A stretch of DNA of 7,536 nucleotides from Clostridia bacterium (lineage in GTDB: Bacteria; Bacillota; Clostridia; Christensenellales; Aristaeellaceae), in contig JAEDGL010000116.1 in NCBI GenBank assembly GCA_016297535.1, positions 1 to 7,536 of the forward strand, in the 5' to 3' direction. The number at the start of each line of letters is the position of its first letter. Position 1 is the stretch's first letter. Both the position numbers and the translations under genes were made by a program. Below, piece by piece: positions 4,820 to 7,536 of the stretch. The notes under the pieces were generated by a model, which was not told the origin of the DNA, searched no databases, and was given only the letters and a program-made list of their open reading frames with translations.

Positions 4820-7536
4820 TCAGCGGAAATACTTCACGCCGCCCTCAAAGAGAGGCTGGAACCGGTTGCCCTCCACGTTTTTGTACAGATCAATGCCCGC
4901 GCGCTCGCTGTGGCCCATTTTGCCAAGAATGCGTCCGTCCGGGCTGGTGATGCCTTCAATGGCAATCACGCTGCCGTTGGGATTGTAGCGCAAATCCATG
5001 GTGGGATTGCCGTCCATATCCACATACTGGGTTGCGATCTGGCCGTTGGCCTTGAGCATGGCAAGCACCTCATTGCTGGCCACAAAGCGGCCCTCGCCGT
5101 GGGAGATGGCGATGTTGTGAATCTCGCCCGCATCGCACAGCTGCAGCCAGGGGCTCTTGTTGCTGGCAACACGGGTGCGCACCAGCATGCTCTGGTGGCG
5201 GCCAATGGTGTTAAAGGTAAGGGTCGGGCACTTGTCATCGGTATCGATGATCTCGCCATAGGGTACCAGGCCCAGCTTGATCAGCGCCTGGAAGCCGTTG
5301 CAGATGCCCAGCATCAGGCCGTCGCGCTGCTTGAGCAGCTCGTGCACGGCATCCTTCATCATGGGGTTGCGGAAGAACGCGGTAATGAACTTGGCCGATC
5401 CATCCGGCTCGTCGCCGCCGGAGAAGCCGCCGGGCAGCACAATCATCTGGCTTTCGCCAATCATCTGCACGGCCCTGGCAAGGCTTTCGCCAATGGCGCT
5501 GGGCGTAAGGTTGTTGATGAGCAGGATACGGGGGTCGGCGCCTGCGCGGGTGAGGGCGCGGGCGGTATCAATCTCGCAGTTGGTGCCGGGGAAAGCGGGA
5601 ATGAAGGCCACGGGCTTGTGCGTAAGCACTGCGGGCCTGGGCCACCGGCTGGCGGCAAAGGTGACGGTTTCCACCTTCTCGCCCTCGGCATAGTACGGGA
5701 ATACCTTGGTCAGCTTGCTTTCGTACACGTTCTGGATTTCATCCAGCGCCACGCGCTCGCCGCCAAAGCACAGCGCATAGTCGGCCGTGGTTTGGCCGAT
5801 TACGTCGCCCAGCGTCTCGCCCGGAGCCATTTCCAGCAGCACGCAGCCAAAATCCTGCCGGAAGGGATCGTCAAGGTTTTCCAGCTTTGCGCCAATGCGG
5901 TTGCCAAGCGCCATTTTCAACGCGCCCTCGGCCACGCCACCCAGGCCCAGCGCCCACGCGGAAAGCACCTTTCCGGCCTTGATGGCCTCATACAGAGCAG
6001 CAAGATTTTTCTTAACAGTTTCGCTGTCAAACGCATCCGCTCTGAGCAGGCACAGTTTGTGGTCGGGTGCCTTGAATTCGGGGGAGATGACCTCGGCACT
6101 GTCGCCGGGAGCCACCGCAAAGGATACCAGCGTGGGCGGCACGTCCAGGTTTTCAAAGGAGCCGCTCATGGAATCCTTGCCGCCGATGGCCGCCACGCCA
6201 AAGTCCATCTGCGCATCCAGCGCGCCCAGCAGCGCGGCAAAGGGCTTTCCCCAGCGCTCAGGCGCGCCGGTCATGCGCTCAAAATATTCCTGGAAGGTGA
6301 GATAGGCTCTGGTGGTGTCAAAGCCGGAGGCGCCCAGCTTCATCATGCTTTCCACCACGCTCAGGTACGCGCCTTCGTAGGGGCTTTGCGCCATCACCTG
6401 CGGATGGAAGCCGTACGCCATGCCGCTGACGGTGGTGGTTTCGCCCTCCAGCACGGGCAGCTTGGCCACCATGGCCTGCGCGGGGGTCAGCTGGTATTTG
6501 CCGCCAAAGGGCATCAGCACCGTGCCTGCGCCGATGGTGGAGTCGAACCGCTCGCTCAGGCCTTTCTTGGAGCAGATGTTCAGATCGCCCGCCATGCTGG
6601 CCAGCTTTTGGGCAAAGGTAGCGCCCTCAAAGGGCACGTTTTCCACCTTTGCATCCTGCACGCGCACGGTGGCATGCTTTTCCGCACCGTTGGAATTGAG
6701 GAACTCGCGGCTGAGGTCAACGATCAGGTTGCCCTTCCAGCTCATGCGCAGACGGGGTTCTTCGGTTACCTCGGCCACAATGGTGGCTTCCAGGTTTTCG
6801 GCGTTGGCGTAGCGGATAAAGGCCTGCGCATCCTCCGCGGCCACAACCACGGCCATGCGCTCCTGGCTTTCGGAAATGGCCAGCTCGGTACCGTCCAGGC
6901 CCTCGTACTTTTTGGGTACCTTGTCCAGGTCAATCATCAGGCCGTCGGCCAGCTCGCCAATGGCCACGCTCACGCCGCCCGCGCCAAAGTCGTTGCAGCG
7001 CTTGATCAGGCGGGTTACCTTTTCATCGCGGAACAGGCGCTGCAGCTTGCGCTCCACCACGGGATTGCCCTTCTGCACCTCTGCGCCGCAGGTTTCGATG
7101 CTTTCCAGCTTGTGGCTCTTGGAAGAACCGGTTGCGCCGCCGCAGCCGTCGCGGCCGGTGCGGCCGCCCAGCAGCACAATCACATCGCCGGGAGTGGGAC
7201 GCTCGCGGCGCACGTTCTTTTCCGGCGCACCGCCCACCACAGCGCCGATTTCCAGACGCTTGGCCGCGTAGCCGGGGTGATACATCTCATCCACCAGACC
7301 GGTGGCCAGACCAATCTGGTTGCCATAGGCGCTGTAACCGGCAGCGGCAGTGGTGACCAGCTTGCGCTGGGGCAGCTTGCCCTGCATGGTCTCCGCCACG
7401 GGCTTGAGCGGATCGGCCGCGCCGGTTACGCGCATGGCCTGATATACATAGGTGCGGCCGGACAGCGGATCGCGGATGGCACCGCCGATGCAGGTGGCCG
7501 CGCCGCCAAAGGGCTCGATCTCGGTGGGATGGTTAT
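4820..7536 (-). CDS. purL: Phosphoribosylformylglycinamidine synthase, single-chain clade II (5' partial)
   Basis: Catalyses step four of de novo purine synthesis: FGAR + glutamine + ATP gives FGAM + glutamate. The frame is open to the right edge, giving 904 residues; the Met at 7433-7435 is internal because the upstream codons encode the conserved NHPTEIEPFGGAATCIGG block. Counting from the edge, PurM-like features are GGRTGRDGCGG (124-134), DFGAGGVSVAIGEL (182-195) and IGGKDSMSG (451-459) in the second repeat. The C-terminal class I glutaminase starts near 641. Its nucleophile is Cys745 in LGICNGFQ and its His-Glu pair is probably 875/877 in MGHSERAG; the conserved HGEGRF is at 812-817. The GGFSGGDEPDGS loop (702-713) differs from ordinary PurQ and is typical of TIGR01857. 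About 340 N-terminal residues appear to be missing outside the window. The 3' end faces a strong terminator. Confidence 0.96.
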   Translation of the reverse strand, partial: NHPTEIEPFGGAATCIGGAIRDPLSGRTYVYQAMRVTGAADPLKPVAETMQGKLPQRKLVTTAAAGYSAYGNQIGLATGLVDEMYHPGYAAKRLEIGAVVGGAPEKNVRRERPTPGDVIVLLGGRTGRDGCGGATGSSKSHKLESIETCGAEVQKGNPVVERKLQRLFRDEKVTRLIKRCNDFGAGGVSVAIGELADGLMIDLDKVPKKYEGLDGTELAISESQERMAVVVAAEDAQAFIRYANAENLEATIVAEVTEEPRLRMSWKGNLIVDLSREFLNSNGAEKHATVRVQDAKVENVPFEGATFAQKLASMAGDLNICSKKGLSERFDSTIGAGTVLMPFGGKYQLTPAQAMVAKLPVLEGETTTVSGMAYGFHPQVMAQSPYEGAYLSVVESMMKLGASGFDTTRAYLTFQEYFERMTGAPERWGKPFAALLGALDAQMDFGVAAIGGKDSMSGSFENLDVPPTLVSFAVAPGDSAEVISPEFKAPDHKLCLLRADAFDSETVKKNLAALYEAIKAGKVLSAWALGLGGVAEGALKMALGNRIGAKLENLDDPFRQDFGCVLLEMAPGETLGDVIGQTTADYALCFGGERVALDEIQNVYESKLTKVFPYYAEGEKVETVTFAASRWPRPAVLTHKPVAFIPAFPGTNCEIDTARALTRAGADPRILLINNLTPSAIGESLARAVQMIGESQMIVLPGGFSGGDEPDGSAKFITAFFRNPMMKDAVHELLKQRDGLMLGICNGFQALIKLGLVPYGEIIDTDDKCPTLTFNTIGRHQSMLVRTRVASNKSPWLQLCDAGEIHNIAISHGEGRFVASNEVLAMLKANGQIATQYVDMDGNPTMDLRYNPNGSVIAIEGITSPDGRILGKMGHSERAGIDLYKNVEGNRFQPLFEGGVKYFR

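Noticed and set aside
4611..4988. 125-codon frame on + running through the terminator into purL
   Set aside because: It crosses the 14-bp hairpin and the antisense end of purL, with no homology signal.
5277..5693. Long + frames inside purL, also at 5787-6305, 6420-6812 and 6855-7271
   Set aside because: All are opposite-strand shadows of a continuous, motif-rich PurL frame in GC-rich DNA.
7433..7435. Start of purL at this ATG
   Set aside because: The 33 codons upstream in the window encode a highly conserved FGAM synthase block, so this Met is internal.

Overview
The window reads as ordinary chromosomal DNA from a GC-rich member of the Clostridia (Firmicutes). The evidence is an ECF-type thiamine transporter behind a TPP riboswitch, a ThiN-type thiamine pyrophosphokinase, a clostridial pss-psd pair, a single-chain (clade II) FGAM synthase and strong sigma-A-like promoters. 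Genus cannot be decided from the sequence; a gut lineage such as Oscillospirales or Christensenellales would fit, but that is a guess.

Layout, left to right. (1) The 3' part of a sugar-transfer-associated ATP-grasp gene (+) ends at a bidirectional terminator. (2) thiT (-) converges on it. Its ~230-nt leader holds, in transcription order, a consensus promoter, a TPP aptamer, an A/U-rich hairpin and an intrinsic terminator. (3) Upstream of thiT, also on the - strand, lie pssA and psd, overlapping by 4 nt; together they convert CDP-diacylglycerol to phosphatidylserine and then phosphatidylethanolamine. (4) A ~200-bp AT-rich divergent region carries one promoter for pssA-psd and another for thiN (+). 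(5) After a probable terminator comes a small, lower-GC orphan gene (+) of the TIGR04076 type. (6) A 254-bp non-coding gap with short repeats ends in a strong bidirectional hairpin. (7) purL (-) fills the right third and runs off the edge.

How the genes fit together. ThiT imports thiamine and ThiN pyrophosphorylates it to TPP, which is the ligand of the riboswitch in front of thiT. Uptake is therefore predicted to be under feedback control by the product of ThiN, while thiN has its own constitutive-looking promoter. pssA and psd form a two-step phospholipid operon. PurL belongs to de novo purine synthesis and converges on the TIGR04076 gene.

I found no mobile element, CRISPR array, tRNA, rRNA or clear undescribed multi-gene system. 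The least explained items are the truncated ATP-grasp gene, the low-GC TIGR04076 gene with the repeat-bearing gap behind it, and the missing terminator between psd and the thiT riboswitch.
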